From assembly GCA_011799875.1 (NCBI GenBank), contig CM022297.1:365184921-365248920 (forward strand): a stretch of DNA of 64,000 nt, written 5' to 3'. The notes below the pieces were generated by a model, which did not search any database, was not told the DNA's origin, and saw only the letters and a list, made by a program, of their open reading frames with translations. Each line of letters starts with the position of its first letter. Within the stretch, counting starts at the first letter, position 1. Source of the stretch: Thinopyrum elongatum. Its lineage: Eukaryota; Streptophyta; Magnoliopsida; Poales; Poaceae. Position numbers and translations under genes: made by a program. Positions 44,760 to 57,000 of the stretch are shown piece by piece.

Positions 44760-46118
44760 CTATACCTGGGTCGGTAACTGCTGTTCAATCCACTCGACGA
44801 GGAAATCTACTATTGCTTGAGATTTGATCGCTTTCTTTGCCTCAAACTTGATATCCAGCAGAAGGAGTTCAATCGCCCACTTTGACACTCGACCAGTTGC
44901 ATCTCTGTTGTTCAAAATTTCTAACAACGGAGCGTCGCTGACGACTGTAATCGAATGATCTGAGAAGTAATGTGCAACCTTCTTTGTGGTCAAGTAAATT
45001 CCATAGACAAGCTTCTGATAATGTGGATATCTCTGCTTGGATGGGGTTAAGACTTCAGAAATATAGTACACTGGGCGTTGAACCTTGTAGGTTTTGCCTT
45101 CTTCTTCCCGCTCGACTGTGAGTACTGTACTGACAACCTGTCTAGTGGCTGCTATATAAAGTAGTAAAGGCTCTTTGCTGATTGGAGCAGCAAGCACCGG
45201 CTGGGTGGAAAGCAGAGCTTTGAGCTCTGTAAACGCTACGTCAGCTTCCGGAGTCCACTCGAACATATCAGATTTCTTCATCAGTCCGTAAAGAGGTAAT
45301 GCCTTTTCGCCGAGACGAGAAATGAATCGACTCAAAGCGGCCAAACAACCAGTAAGTTTCTGAACGTCGTGTACACGCACAGGGCGTTTCATTCGGAGGA
45401 TTGCACCAAATTTCTCTGGGTTTGCATCGATCCCACGTTCGGAAACAAGGAAACCGAGTAACTTTCCACCTGGAACTCCAAGTGTACACTTCGACGGATT
45501 AAGCTTGATATCATATCTTCTCAAATTGGCAAAGGTTTCGGCAAGGTCAGTCAGCAGGTCGGAACCTTTGCGCGACTTAACCACGATGTCATCCATGTAT
45601 GCTTCCACATTCCGACTGATTTGAGCTAGCAGACACTTCTGTATCATGCGCATGAATGTGGCACCAGCATTCTTGAGACCAAAGGGCATGGTGATGTAGC
45701 AAAAGCACCCGAATGGGGTGATAAAAGCTGTTTTTATTTCATCAGGTCCATACAGTCGGATCTGATGGTACCCGGAATATGCATCCAGGAAGGACAATCG
45801 CTCACATCCCACAGTCGAGTCGACTATCTGATCGATGCGGGGGAGAGGAAAATGATCTTTCGGGCAGGCCCGATTGATATGCTTGAAATCAATGCACATA
45901 CGGAGTGAATCGTCCTTCTTGGGAACCATGACAACATTGGCGAGCCACTCGGAGTGGTAAATTTCGCGGATGAACTCAGCAGCCAAAAGCCGAGCCACCT
46001 CTTCACCGATTGCCTTTCTCTTCTCCGCAGCGGACCGACGAAGATGCTCTTTCACGGGTTTTACATTTGGATCGACTCGCAAACGGTGCTCAGCCAGTCC
46101 CCTGGGTACACCCGGCAT
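44760..46118 (-). pseudogene. Reverse transcriptase region of the inner element
   Basis: Contains the RT blocks in order: SEWLANVVMVPKKD, MCIDFKHINRACPKD, FLDAYSGYHQI, TAFITPFGCFCYITMPFGLKNAGATF and the catalytic box AYMDDIVVKS (about 45590-45620). The connection region with FEWTPEADVAFTELK follows. The open segment starts at ATG 46118 only because a TAG lies upstream at 46182; it is part of the polyprotein and not a separate gene. Confidence 0.9.
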
Positions 46119-46484
46119 GTCAGACGGCTTCCATGCGAAGATGTCCCAGTTCTCACGGAGGAACTGGATGAGCGCTTCTTCCTATTTGCTGTCGAGTGTT
46201 GTTGAGATATGAGTCGGAGCAGCACTGGGATCGGTCGGGTGAATGTGAACAGGCTTTGTTTCACCGGACGACTGAAATGCAGACTCTGAAGCAGGCTTCT
46301 TAGCACGCAACAAATCACTCGGATCTGCAGTCTTCTTATATTCTTCCATTTCTATTGCTGCCATCTGTTCATCGGCTATCTTAGAGCCCTTCTGGAGGCA
46401 CTCTTCTGCTCGTTGCCGATTACCAGTGACTGTGATCACGCCCCTGGGGCCAGGCATCTTCAGCTTGAGGTACACGTAACACGG

Positions 46485-49157
46485 TCAAGCCATGAAACGG
46501 GCATATGCAGTTCTGCCCAGAATAGCATGATAGGCACTGTGAAAATCCACAACTTCAAATGTCAACTTCTCCTTACGGTAATTCTTTGAGTCACCGAAAA
46601 CCACGTCAAGAGTGATCTGGCCGAGTGAATCAGCTTTCTTCCCTGGAATGACACCGTGGAACCGCATGTTGCTCTCACTGAGCTTGGACATCGGAATGCC
46701 CATCCCACGAAGGGTCTCAGCATACAAAATGTTCAAGCCGCTGCCACCATCCATCAAGACTTTGGTCAGTCGGGTGCCCCCAACGACTGGGTCGACCACC
46801 AACGCTTGCCTCCCGGGGGTGGCGACGTGCGGTGGGTGGTCAGATTGGTCGAATGTGATGGGAGTCTTTGACCATTTCAAATATGTCGTCGTTGCCGGAG
46901 CAACCATGTTTACCTCTCTGTTGATGACTTTCAGTCGACTTTTACTTTCAATGTCAGCAAAAATCATCAAAGTGGAATTGACGTTAGGGAAACCGTCATC
47001 ATCTTCTTCCTTGTCACCATCCTTGTCAGACTCTTTTTCCTTTTCATTGGGCTGTTTCTCTCGGAACTGCTGGATCAGGAGCCGACATTGTCGAGTGGTA
47101 TGTTTGGGATAAATCAGATTACCCTCTTCATCCTTCTTGGTGTGAATGTGACATGGCAAGTCCAACACATCATTCCCTACCTGATATTTCACCTTCTTGG
47201 GGACCCAGGGTCCTTTGGGCTTTCCCTTGAATTTTCCTTGAGTTACAACTGCAGCTTCACCTGGACCTGCTGGCTCGGCTTTGCATTTCTGCTTCCGACC
47301 TCCTCCGGTGTCTTGAGCGACTGGTTTGTCCTTCCCACTGTGGAGTCGATCCTCTTCTTCACCATTAGCGTACCGGGTGGCTATTTCCATTATTCGGGTC
47401 AGAGACATATCTCCTGTCCGACCGAATTTCACGTTAAGCTCTCGATACCGAACGCCCTCCTTGAAGGCACAAACTGCTTGGTGTTGGGATACATTTTCTA
47501 CTGTGTGGTGTAAAGTGGTCCATCTTTGGATGTAATCCCTCAGAGTTTCATTCGGCTTCTGTACACAATGTTGCAATTCCGTCAACCCCGCAGGTCATTT
47601 GCATGTGCCCTCGAATGTCCTGACAAACACTCGGGTTAACTCTTCCCAGCTGAATATACTGCCTGGAGCCAACTGATTCAGCCATGCTCTGGCCGATCCT
47701 TCCAGCATGAGAGGAAGATGTTTCATAGCTACCTCATCATTTCCACCACCAATCTGAACATCCACTCGGTAATCTTCCAGCCAAGTGTCAGGCTTCGACT
47801 CACCAGTGAACTTACTAACCCCAGTCGCCAACCTGAAGTTGGGGGGGATCTCAGCGGCTCTGATGGCTCTGCTAAAACACTCGGGACCCGAAACATGTAT
47901 TCTGCTTCCACTCGGGCGATCTCTGCCTTGCCCCTCTCTGTGTGCTCGGTTCCTGTCGACCAAACCTTGCACCAAAATTAACCTCGCATCAAACCCTGGC
48001 TCTCTTGGGTCGACCGGCGTCCTTCGCTCTCCGCTGTACGGGCACCTGTCATCATAGTGCCGGGGCACATATGATCCGCTTCTCGGAGGGGGCGTAGGTG
48101 CTCGACGGCGGTCATTACGGCCGAGCCGATGATCGTACTGCTCGTGGTTCCGACCCAAGTGCTGATCTTGGCGATGCACCCGCCCCTCATGCCGCGGAGG
48201 CGATCTTGGGCTGTGAGCCGATTGAACTGTGTCAGCCACCACAGATCTGCTATGGATTCTGTTACGCGACTGAGATACTGCAGTGTTTTGGTCTCCTCCC
48301 GCCCGGAGCAGAGCCCGGATCTGCATCAAACCTCGTCCAGCTTCCGACTGGGATGGCTGGATGGACTCTGCTATACGAGCTGCAGCTGCAAGATTCTAAA
48401 TAGGAGTGTGGTATACCTGAGGTTCAGGAGGGAACAATTGCCGCCGTCGACTGGACTCAGGAATCTGCTGCCGAGCACGTTCGTCGAGTGCATGCTGAAG
48501 ATTTTCTAGTCGAGTACGTTCAGCCAAAGTGGCCAAGCGCGCTGCCTCCAAGGCCCGAGCCTCAGAGGTCTCTCCGACGATGGGCGTGTGGAGTGCTTCC
48601 TCGTTACGGCGGTGAAGTTCCTCCCTTCGCTGTGAAGAGAGGGTTTCGGGGTGGTATTCCTCGTGAACACATGACGGATCGCCACCGCCGTCGCCGCCTC
48701 CATTGCGACGCATGCCAGGTGTGCTACGCGGCGTGTCGACCATCAGGACCTCCGCCGCAGGATCGCTGCTGTCGCACTCGGACAGGGTCTCGACGGAGCC
48801 AGTCGACAGATCGAACAGGCCGTAGAGAGATTCATCGGGCTCGATCGCCGTGACTTGAGGGGTGGCCGACTGACGTGCCACTGCATGCTTCACCCACCGC
48901 TGAAGCGGCGATCAACCGGATCGCTTGCGACGGTGAACAGCGGGGAACGAAGACGCCGCAGGAACCGACCGGTATTGGGACGACGGCTGCCGCAGAAGGA
49001 CGCCGCGGACACACGCACGAAAGTGCGTCGCCCCGCGGACGGGGAATGTCTCGACGTCGAGGGGGGCCTCTTGGAGCCAGGCGGAGTCATCGGCGATGAA
49101 GACGAGCGCGCCGAGACGGATCTCGTGGCCCTCAGCCAAACCTCCACCCGAAACCAT
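46485..49157 (-). pseudogene. Gag and protease region of the inner element
   Basis: The N-terminal part contains VSGGGLA.GHEIRLG-type residues and an R-rich central region. A gag core around 47600-47850 follows (FTGESKPDTWLEDYRV, ARAWLNQLAPGSI) and continues past the stop at 47595 with NETLRDYIQRWTTL. A histidine/cysteine-bearing segment (CHIHTKKDEEGN ... HTTRQCRLL) follows. The aspartic protease motif is VLMDGGSGLNILYAETL near 46725-46775. The predicted role is capsid formation and polyprotein cleavage. Confidence 0.75.
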
Positions 49158-49211
49158 GATGATGGGAATCGGAAAAAATCGCAACCTCACTAGAAAGTCG
49201 CTAAGACACCT

Positions 49212-49229
49212 GCCCCAAGGTGGGCGCCA
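49212..49229 (-). promoter_or_regulatory. Primer-binding site of the inner element
   Basis: Minus-strand TGGCGCCCACCTTGGGGC lies 2 nt from the LTR at 49232, as in many plant gypsy elements, and fixes the element's orientation. Confidence 0.75.
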
Positions 49230-49231
49230 AC

Positions 49232-49827
49232 TGTCGTGGTTCTAAGTCTGACAGTAGAGTAGGGGGTAGGTATGAGGAGGCAAGATCCTAGCTACGATGA
49301 GGTTGTGCACGCAAGATTTACGAGTTCAGGCCCTTCTCGGAGGAAGTAACAGCCCTACGTCTCGGTGCCCGGAGGCTCGGTCGATTGGATTATGCGTGAA
49401 GTTACAGGGGGTGCGAACCCTTGTGCCAGTGGAGGGGGGTGGCTTATATAGAGTGCGCCAGGACCCCATCCGTCCCACGTTACAAGGGGTTCAATGTCCA
49501 TAAATACAGGACGTTACTGATAACGCCAGCAATAAAGGCAAATAAATGATCATTAAGACTACGGAGTGAACGCCTGACCGTTGCCATCCTGAGTGACTTT
49601 AAACCTTCTGTCTTCTGAGTGGTTTTTGATGTGGTCGAGTGAGTACACCCCGGTCGAATGGAATTGGGTTATCCGAGTGAACTGTTGGTCGAGTGGGTTG
49701 CACCCTGTGGTGATTTCAGTCGGTAGATGATGCTATCCTTTGAATGCCCTTGGCTTTAGAGCAGTGTCCTCGGGGAAGGGTGTCTAGGTCAGGCCTATTA
49801 CCCTACCCTAGGTACATGTCATCGTCA
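49232..49827 (-). repeat. 5' LTR (by element orientation) of the inner gypsy element
   Basis: Same 596-bp length as 36241-36836, with about eight substitutions between them. Followed by the TTGAG target duplication. Confidence 0.85.
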
Positions 49828-49832
49828 TTGAG

Positions 49833-50268
49833 CTCTGGCACCTCTACAAATCCCTACTTCCCTCCGCGAAGGGCCTTTCTTTTACTTTATGCAATTTTTA
49901 TTTTTAATTTGAGTCTCCATCTTCTCTTACAAAGCACCAACTAAGGGGCACTATGATCATACTTGAGCATTGGGTGTAGCTAATATTCGAGTGTGTTTCA
50001 TGAATAGATCAATGATTGAGCATGACGGGCTAGGGATAACTTGCTTTAGTGTTGATATTTTGAAAGGCATGGTTGCTTGTTGATATGCTTGAGTATTTAA
50101 GTTATCATGTCAAAACTAGACTATTGCTTTGAACCATATAAAAGTCCACATGTCCATGCTATTAATAAAAGAATATGTGATGAACATGTTAGGCAGCATT
50201 CCACATCAAAAATTCTGTTTTTATCATTTACCTACTCGAGGACGAGCAGGAATTAAGCTTGGGGATGC
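49833..50268. other. 3' internal part of the outer element
   Basis: AT-rich non-coding sequence ending in GAATTAAGCTTGGGGATGC, the polypurine-tract region directly before the 3' LTR. Confidence 0.55.
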
Positions 50269-51843
50269 TGATACGTCTCCAACGTATCTATAATTTTTTA
50301 TTGTTCCATGCTGTTATATTATCATTCTTGAATGTTTTACAATCATTTTATATCATTTTTTGGTACTAACCTATTGACATAGTGCCCAGTGCCAGTTGCT
50401 GTTTTCTGCATGCTTTTTACATCGCAGGAAATCAATACCAAACGGAGTCCAAATGCAGCGAAACTTTTTGTGGATTTTTTTTGGACCAGAAGACATCCAG
50501 TGGGCCGGAGAAGCACCTGGGGGGTGCTTCGAGGGGAGCACAACCCACCAGGGCGCGCCTGGAGGCCCAGGCGCGCCCAGGTGGGTTGTGCCCACCTCGG
50601 GGGCCTCCTGCACCGCCTCTTTGCTTTATAAATACCCCAATATTCCAGAAACCCTAGGGGAGTCGACGAAAATCAATTCCAGCTGCCGCAAATTCCAGAA
50701 CCACCAGATCCAATCTAGACACCATCACGGAGGGGTTCATCATCCTCATTGGTGCCTCTCCGATGATGCGTGAGTAGTTCACTGTAGATCTTCGGGTCCG
50801 TAGTTAGTAGCTAGATGGCTTTCTCTCTCTCGTTTGATTCTCAATACAATGGTCTCTTGGAGATCCATATGATGTAATTCTTTTTTGCGGTGTGTTTGTT
50901 AGGATCCGATGAACTTTGAGTTTATGATCAGATCTATCTTTTTATCCATGAAAGTTATTTGAGTCTTCTTTGATCTCTTATATGCATGATTGCTTATAGC
51001 CTCGTATTTCTTATCCAATATTTGGGTTTCGTTTGGCCAACTTGATCTATTTATCTTGCAATTGGAAGAGGTGCTTTGTGATGGGTTCGATCTTACGGTG
51101 CTTGATCCCAGTGACAGAAAGGGAAACGACACGTATGTATCGTTGCCATTAAGGATAACAAGATGGGGTCTATTTCTACATAAATAGATCTTGTCTACAT
51201 CATGTCATCGTTCTTATTGCATTACTCCGTTTCTCCATAAACTTAATACACTAGATGCATGCTGGATAGCGGTCGATGTGTGGAGTAATAGTAGTAGATG
51301 CAGGCAGGAGTCGGTTTACTAATCTTGGACGTGATGCCTATATAATGATCATTGCCTGGATATCGTCATGAGTATTTGAAGTTCTATCAATTGCCCAACA
51401 GTAATTTGTTTCCACCGTTTGCTATTTTTCTCGAGAGAAGCCACTAGTGAAAACTACGGCCCCCGGGTCTCTTCTTTAATATATTTGCCTTCAAGATCTA
51501 TTTTGCTATTCGCTCTTTTATTTGTTTGCAACTTTTATTTTCAGATCTATTAATCTAAAACCCCAAAAATACCTCGCTAAATTTTATTTGCTTTTATTTG
51601 CATCTTTCAATCTACCACAATTTTATCTATCTCGTTACACGAAAGGGATTGACAACCCCTTTAACACGTCGGGTTGCAAGTATTTGTTCTTTATGTGCAG
51701 GAGCTATTTATGTGGTGTTGCGCGGTTCTCCAACTGATTCGATAACCTTGGTCTCATCACTGAGGGAAATACCTACCATCGCTGTGTTGCATCATCCCTC
51801 CCTCTCTGGGAAAAAACCGACGTAGTTCTAGCAGACATCAAGA
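50269..51843 (+). repeat. 3' LTR of the outer element
   Basis: Aligns over its whole length with 31904-33476, with many substitutions and a few 1-bp indels. Confidence 0.8.
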
Positions 51844-53430
51844 ACCAACACGCTGCACGACCAACACACACTTCGACCTATGCCCCCCCTTAAAGATGTT
51901 TATGAAAATTAAATGAGCCGAAAGCGAGCAGGAGGTTCCCCCGCGTCGGAGGCGCCGTGTGACACCACGACGGACAACGCGTGGCACGAACCAACACGTT
52001 GCACGACCAACACACACTTCGACCTATGCCCCCTCTTCAAGATGTTTATAAAAATTAAACGAGTCGAAGGCGAGCAGGAGGTCCTCCCGCGCCGGAGGCG
52101 CCGTGTGAAACCACGACGGACAACGCGTGGCACGAACCAACACGCTGCACGACCAACACACACTTCGACCTATGCCCCCCTTCAAGATGTTTATGAAAAT
52201 TAAACGAGCAGGAGGTTCCCTTGCGCCGGAGGCGCCGTGTGACACCACGAAGGACAACGCGCGGCACGAACCAACACTAGCGACGCAAACACACACTTCG
52301 ACCTATGCCCCCTTCAAGATGTTTATGAAAATTAAACGAGCCGAAGGCGAGCAGGAGGTTCCCCGCGCGCGGAGGCGCGTGTGACACCACGACGGACAAC
52401 GTGCGGCACGAACCAACACACTGCACGACCAACACACACTTCGACTATGCCCCCCTTCAAGATGTTTATGAAAATAAACGAGCCGAAGGCGAGCAGGAGG
52501 TTCCCCCGCGTCGGAGGCACCGTGCGACACCACGACGGACAACGCGCGGCACGAACCAACACGCTGCACGACCAAACAAACACTTCGACCTATGCCCCTT
52601 CAAGATGTTTATGAAAATTAAACGAGCCGAAGGCGAGGCAGGAGGTTCCCCCGCGCCGGAGGCGCCGTGTGACACCACGACGGACAACGCGCGGCACGAA
52701 CCAACACGCTGCACGACCAACACCACACTCGACCTATGCCCCCCTTCAAGATGTTTATGAAATTAAACGAGCCGAAGGCGAGCAGGAGTTCCCCCGCGCG
52801 GAGGCGCCGTGTGACACCACGACGGACAACGCGCGCACGAACCAACACGCTACACGACCAACACAAACTTCGACCTATGCCCCCCTTCAAGATGTTTATG
52901 AAAATTAAACGAGTCGAAGGCGAGCAGGAGGTTCCCCAGCACCGGAGGCGCCGTCTGACACCACGACGGACAACGCGCGGCACGAACCAACACGCTGCAC
53001 GACCAACACACACTTCGACCTATGCCCCCCCTTCAAGATGTTTATGAAAATTAAACGAGCCGAAGGCGAGCAGGAGGTTCCCCCGCACCGGAGGCGCCGT
53101 GTGACACCACGACAGACAACGCGCGGCACGAAGCAACACGCTGCACGACCAATACACACTTCGACCTATGCCCCCCCTCAAGATGTTTATGAAAATTAAA
53201 CGAGCCGAAGGCGAGCAGGAGGTTCCCCCACGCCGGAGGCACCGTGTGACACCACGACAGACAACGCGCGGCACAATCCAACACACACTTCGACCTATGC
53301 CCCCCTTCAAGATGCTTATGAAAATTAAACGAGCCGAAGGCGAGCAGGAGATTCCCCCGCGCCGGAGGCGCCGTGTGACCCCACGACGTACAACGCGCGG
53401 CACGAACCAACACGCTGCACGACCAACACG
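51844..53430. repeat. ~145-bp GC-rich satellite, about 11 copies
   Basis: The unit contains CCAACACGCTGCACGACCAA, CACACTTCGACCTATGCCCC, TTCAAGATGTTTATGAAAAT, AAACGAGCCGAAGGCGAGCA and GGAGGCGCCGTGTGACACC. Copies are highly alike apart from small indels and one shortened copy near 53270. It starts exactly at the outer LTR end. The many ORFs in all frames are repeat translations. Confidence 0.85.
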
Positions 53431-54090
53431 CTCCAATTTAGTAAAGTTATACAAACCATTCCTCTGCTAGAATACACTTGTGCCTATAGAGAATTCACAC
53501 ATAGGCATTCACAGGATTGAACGATGCCTCTGCGGTCATCACGACCGTGCGCCAAACCATGCCTTTTCTTCGTTTGTATGAAATAGTTGCTGTTTTTTTC
53601 TTACTTGAAAGGTCATATTTGATAGTGTTGGTAGCCCCCGCCCGTAACTACCCCCTAAATCTCTATTTCCCGGGAATATAATAGGAACAAAAAGGAGACA
53701 GGGAACCGACGCGGTTGGCCTTTATTTTGTTTGTGTTATTGCGCGGAAAGGGAAAAACGAAAAATTCTGATAGTTGAAGGGTTAATCTGCAAAACGCACG
53801 AAACCAACAACCGGAAAGGGAAAACCGGAAACCAACCGCGCGGCTGGTTTTCCCTCGCGGAAGCGCTCCGCGCGCCACACTTGTCATCCGCGGAGCGCTC
53901 CCGAACCGCTTCCATGGCCAGCCGCCGCCATCAATCGGAGACTAACCGCTTCCGTCCGGTCCCCGCTGCTTTTTCATTGTTTTCACCCTCCAGACACACC
54001 CCAGTCTTTAGTATAATCGGCGAAAGAGGAGGGTATTTTGAAAAGAAAAGAGGAAAACCTGGCAATAGCTAGTCTCTGAATCTCTGATCG
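53431..54090. other. Intergenic region with last traces of the CRTGMCTCT repeat
   Basis: 53540-53575 again shows GATGCCTCTGCGGTCATCAC, CCGTGCGCC and CCATGCCTTTT. 53740-53880 is rich in GGAAAGGGAAAA and CGCGGAAGCGC words. This is probably the 5' flank of the next gene; no clear TATA box is seen. Confidence 0.4.
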
Positions 54091-57000
54091 ATGGCGGCGG
54101 CTGGCCATGGACAGACGGCGGCGGCAGTCCCCTATTGCGACCTTTTCCGATGCTTTTGTCGCTGGCGCCTAAACTGCTCGGACAGCATCCAGCGCTACGC
54201 CCTCGGCATGGACTACCGACACATCCTGGACGGCGCCGACGACCGCCCCCAGTGGTCGGTCCTCGTCGGCTGCACATGCGCCGACCAGCACCTCCACAAC
54301 CTCCGCCTGCACCGCTTCCGCGTGACCTCGTCGGGCCGGGTCATCGGCCACCACGGTCTACGCCGAGGCCACGGCCGCGCTGGCTCCCGGAGGCCGCCGG
54401 CTGGACGTCATCTGCACCCACTACCCTCCGCCCCACCTGATGCGTGCCGGCGAGCTGGACATGCCGCCGAAGGCGGTAGCCGTCGATCTCGTCAACAAGT
54501 CGACGTCCCCACTGGCACCCCTCCCGTTCCTGGACGTACCACGCCGTCTCGGCCCACGGCGAGCTCTGGGTGCCAGCCGTGCTGGCAGAGAGAAGCGCGG
54601 ACATGTCCAGTTGGCGCCTCATCGTGCACAGGCTTGCCAAAGGAGGCGACGGATGGGAGTGGGAGGAGGTTGCCAGCCACCACTCCCCGGGACGGCTGAA
54701 GCCTGTACGCCAATACATGTTCACCTGGCTCCCGGGCTATGGCGTCATCGACGACAAGTTCATCCTGCTGTCGCTCGTCGACGGCACCTTCTTCTGCTTC
54801 AACTGCGCCACCGGCTCCTTGACCCGTGTGCGTACCACCGACAAGGCCTCCGAATATGAATGCATCTCCGGCAGGGCAGTGCATGTCCAGGAGGAAGGCG
54901 CGATCTACTTCATCAATGGCACCACGCTGTTCGCCTACAAGTACTCGCCGGAGGAGGAGGAGGACGCGCCGCTCGAGCCGCCGGTGATGGTCGACATGCT
55001 GTGGCCGTACTACGACGAAGGGCGGGGCTTCATCGTTCAGCTCGCGGGCCGAATGCTGTGCGCGGTGTGGATCAACATGTACGAGGCGTGCAGCTGCGCC
55101 GCGCGGCATGCGATGATCACCACGTTCCGCGTCGGGAGCGTAGCCGAATCGGACGGTGAAGGCAGCCCTGTCCACAGCATCGAGGTCTTGCACTCCACAT
55201 GCCGCAGGGTGAACATGCTCAGAGAAAAATCGTATCAGTACAATCACTATGACACTTTTGCCACTTTGCAGTAAGTGTGCCTGCCTTCTAAGTTCCAATA
55301 TAAGTTGGTTTCCGCTTGAACAAAAGCTGGAAGTGGGGCTTCGAGTTGTTCTTGATGAATCACTACTTTAGTGGACATCATTTGATGAATACTTTACTGC
55401 AAGAAAATTATTAAGAAGTTGCTGTGCTGTCATTTATTTGATTTTGTATATTTCGCTGGTGAACCAGGGCATATACTGACGATGCATACAATTACAAGGT
55501 GGATGATACCTCACTGCCTGCAATGTTCGGAGGGTTCAACCACCCTGTTGAAGATTCCCAAGAACTTCTTAAATGCTGCAGGTTCGATTTTCTCGTCTTC
55601 AGTTATTCAAGCACAACTTTCTGATCATGTCTTCGGTGATGCTATTTATTTCTCTGTAGCACTTAAAATATAATATACTCCTGCACGCTTTTGGGGAGAA
55701 GGAGCATTTGATCTGCACTTTTGGGGAAAAGGGTGTAAGAAAGTGCATTATATTTTCCCTTGCTTCCGAAAAAAGAGACAAGAAACACTAATGGCAACCC
55801 TTCGAGTAGAAAATTGTTTTCTTTAATCATAATGTTTTCAATAAAGCGCATTATTTTTTCCCTTGCTTCCGAAAAAAGAGTCAAGAAACACTAATGGCAA
55901 CCCTTCGAGTTGACGAAATTCATAAAATTCTCTGTGAAAGTATTGAACAATATAATAGGAAAGTGGCGGATGGGATTGCTTGTCTGAGGTGACTGTAATT
56001 TATCACCGAAGTGCCTGAGTGCTATGTAATTTTGTTCAAGTACAATTTTTAGATGTCTTGTACATTATTTTCTCTGATATCCAATTCTTACAAACTTTAA
56101 GGAAGTTGCATGGACCCTTGAAAATCCACCAGGGAGGATTTGATCATAAACTTTCAAGTTTGGGTATTGGGTGTATCATACACCTAATGCATTTGCGACA
56201 ACTGAGTTTTGAACCTAATCACATGCATGGTTTTACGAAAAAACTAACAATCAAAAATTGGTCCTGATTGCACAAAATTGAATACTAGACTGTGGTCGAC
56301 AATATTCTAGTTGATGGTTTTGTTATGTGAAACTAAATTGTATAGAATAAACTCATTGGAAACAGCCTTTCTTAAATTAGTTGGTGGGCTTTTGCTACTC
56401 TGGAAGCATTTATCACACTTTTGTGCTTTAACAATTGCAATTTCTACCTGCAGGAATTATTTGCAACGAAAAGGTGAACTGGTTTGGACTGCAGATAGTC
56501 TCATAGACTGTGAAGTGGTCACCAAATGTGATCTGTATTTCATATGCCAGGTTGATCAGCATTCTGTTTTATATCAGATCTCTACTACTGGAGGAAAGTT
56601 GAGATGTGATGCAAGTGTGCTAGAACCATAGTTGTGTCTAGACACAATTAGAGATGGAGGTGTCAGTGTAGATTTCCCTGCAACCTGGCATTTTGTGCAT
56701 GACGGATCCCAGTTGTTTGTCATCCCTTCTTTTCCAGACCATACTCAGTACAAGGTTGATCTGAGCAGCATGACCTACGAGCAACTTGAGATCAAACAGC
56801 GTGATGAACAACTTGAGAGCAAACGGCATGTTCTACTCCAGAGCAAATGGTATGGGAGCAAACAGCGTGATATCTATTTTTCGGCCGTCTTCCGAGCTGG
56901 TGGAGATATTGTGGCTATAGGTGAAAAGTTGATGGCTGTGTATGTTCTTGATAAGCAGAGTTTAGAGTGGGTCCATCGCAGAACATCGGGGGACTTGGAT

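Larger units (their letters stand above)
42970..49157 (-). pseudogene. Gag-pol polyprotein of the inner gypsy element, multiply interrupted
   Basis: One minus-strand frame from ATG 49157 to 43803 carries gag, protease, RT and RNase H. After a 1-bp deletion near 43812, integrase continues in the next frame to 42970. Premature stops lie at 48912-48914 (TGA), 48396-48398 (TAG), 47595-47597 (TGA), 46485-46487 (TGA), 46182-46184 (TAG), 44760-44762 (TAG) and 43276-43278 (TGA). Sequence resembling the family continues on both sides of each, so these are lesions and not domain ends. This copy cannot make its own polyprotein. Confidence 0.85.
36241..49827 (-). mobile_element. Inner Ty3-gypsy retrotransposon with antisense gene, nested in the outer element
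   Basis: Identical-length 596-bp LTRs at 36241-36836 and 49232-49827 start TGTCGTGGTTCTAAGTCTGA and end ATCGTCA. Perfect 5-bp TSDs, TTGAG, lie at 36236-36240 and 49828-49832. The primer-binding site and gag lie next to the right-hand LTR, so the element reads on the minus strand. Domain order PR-RT-RH-IN is that of Ty3-gypsy. I count about 8 differences between the LTRs (roughly 1.3%), so it is younger than its host element. It also carries a plus-strand multi-exon gene (37376-41314) and a minisatellite (41575-42850). Confidence 0.9.
31904..51843 (+). mobile_element. Outer non-autonomous gypsy-like LTR retrotransposon, split by a nested element
   Basis: Two ~1.57-kb LTRs starting TGATACGTCTCCAACGTATC bound the element at 31904-33476 and 50269-51843. 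Its own internal DNA is only about 33477-36240 plus 49833-50268 (~3.2 kb). It holds a gag-like ORF but no protease, reverse transcriptase or integrase, so it is non-autonomous. A candidate TSD is ACCAA (31899-31903 and 51844-51848) if the LTRs end ...CATCAAGA. If they end at the more usual CA, at 33473 and 51840, the TSD does not match. By eye the two LTRs differ at roughly 60-70 sites (about 4%). Confidence 0.8.

Noticed and set aside
46612..49193. Plus-strand ORFs opposite gag-pol
   Set aside because: They are shadows of the minus-strand polyprotein frame, without splice sites or domains.
51849..53470. Many long overlapping ORFs on both strands (arginine/histidine-rich proteins)
   Set aside because: They translate the 145-bp satellite. 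The unit length and indels rotate frames, and no domain is present.
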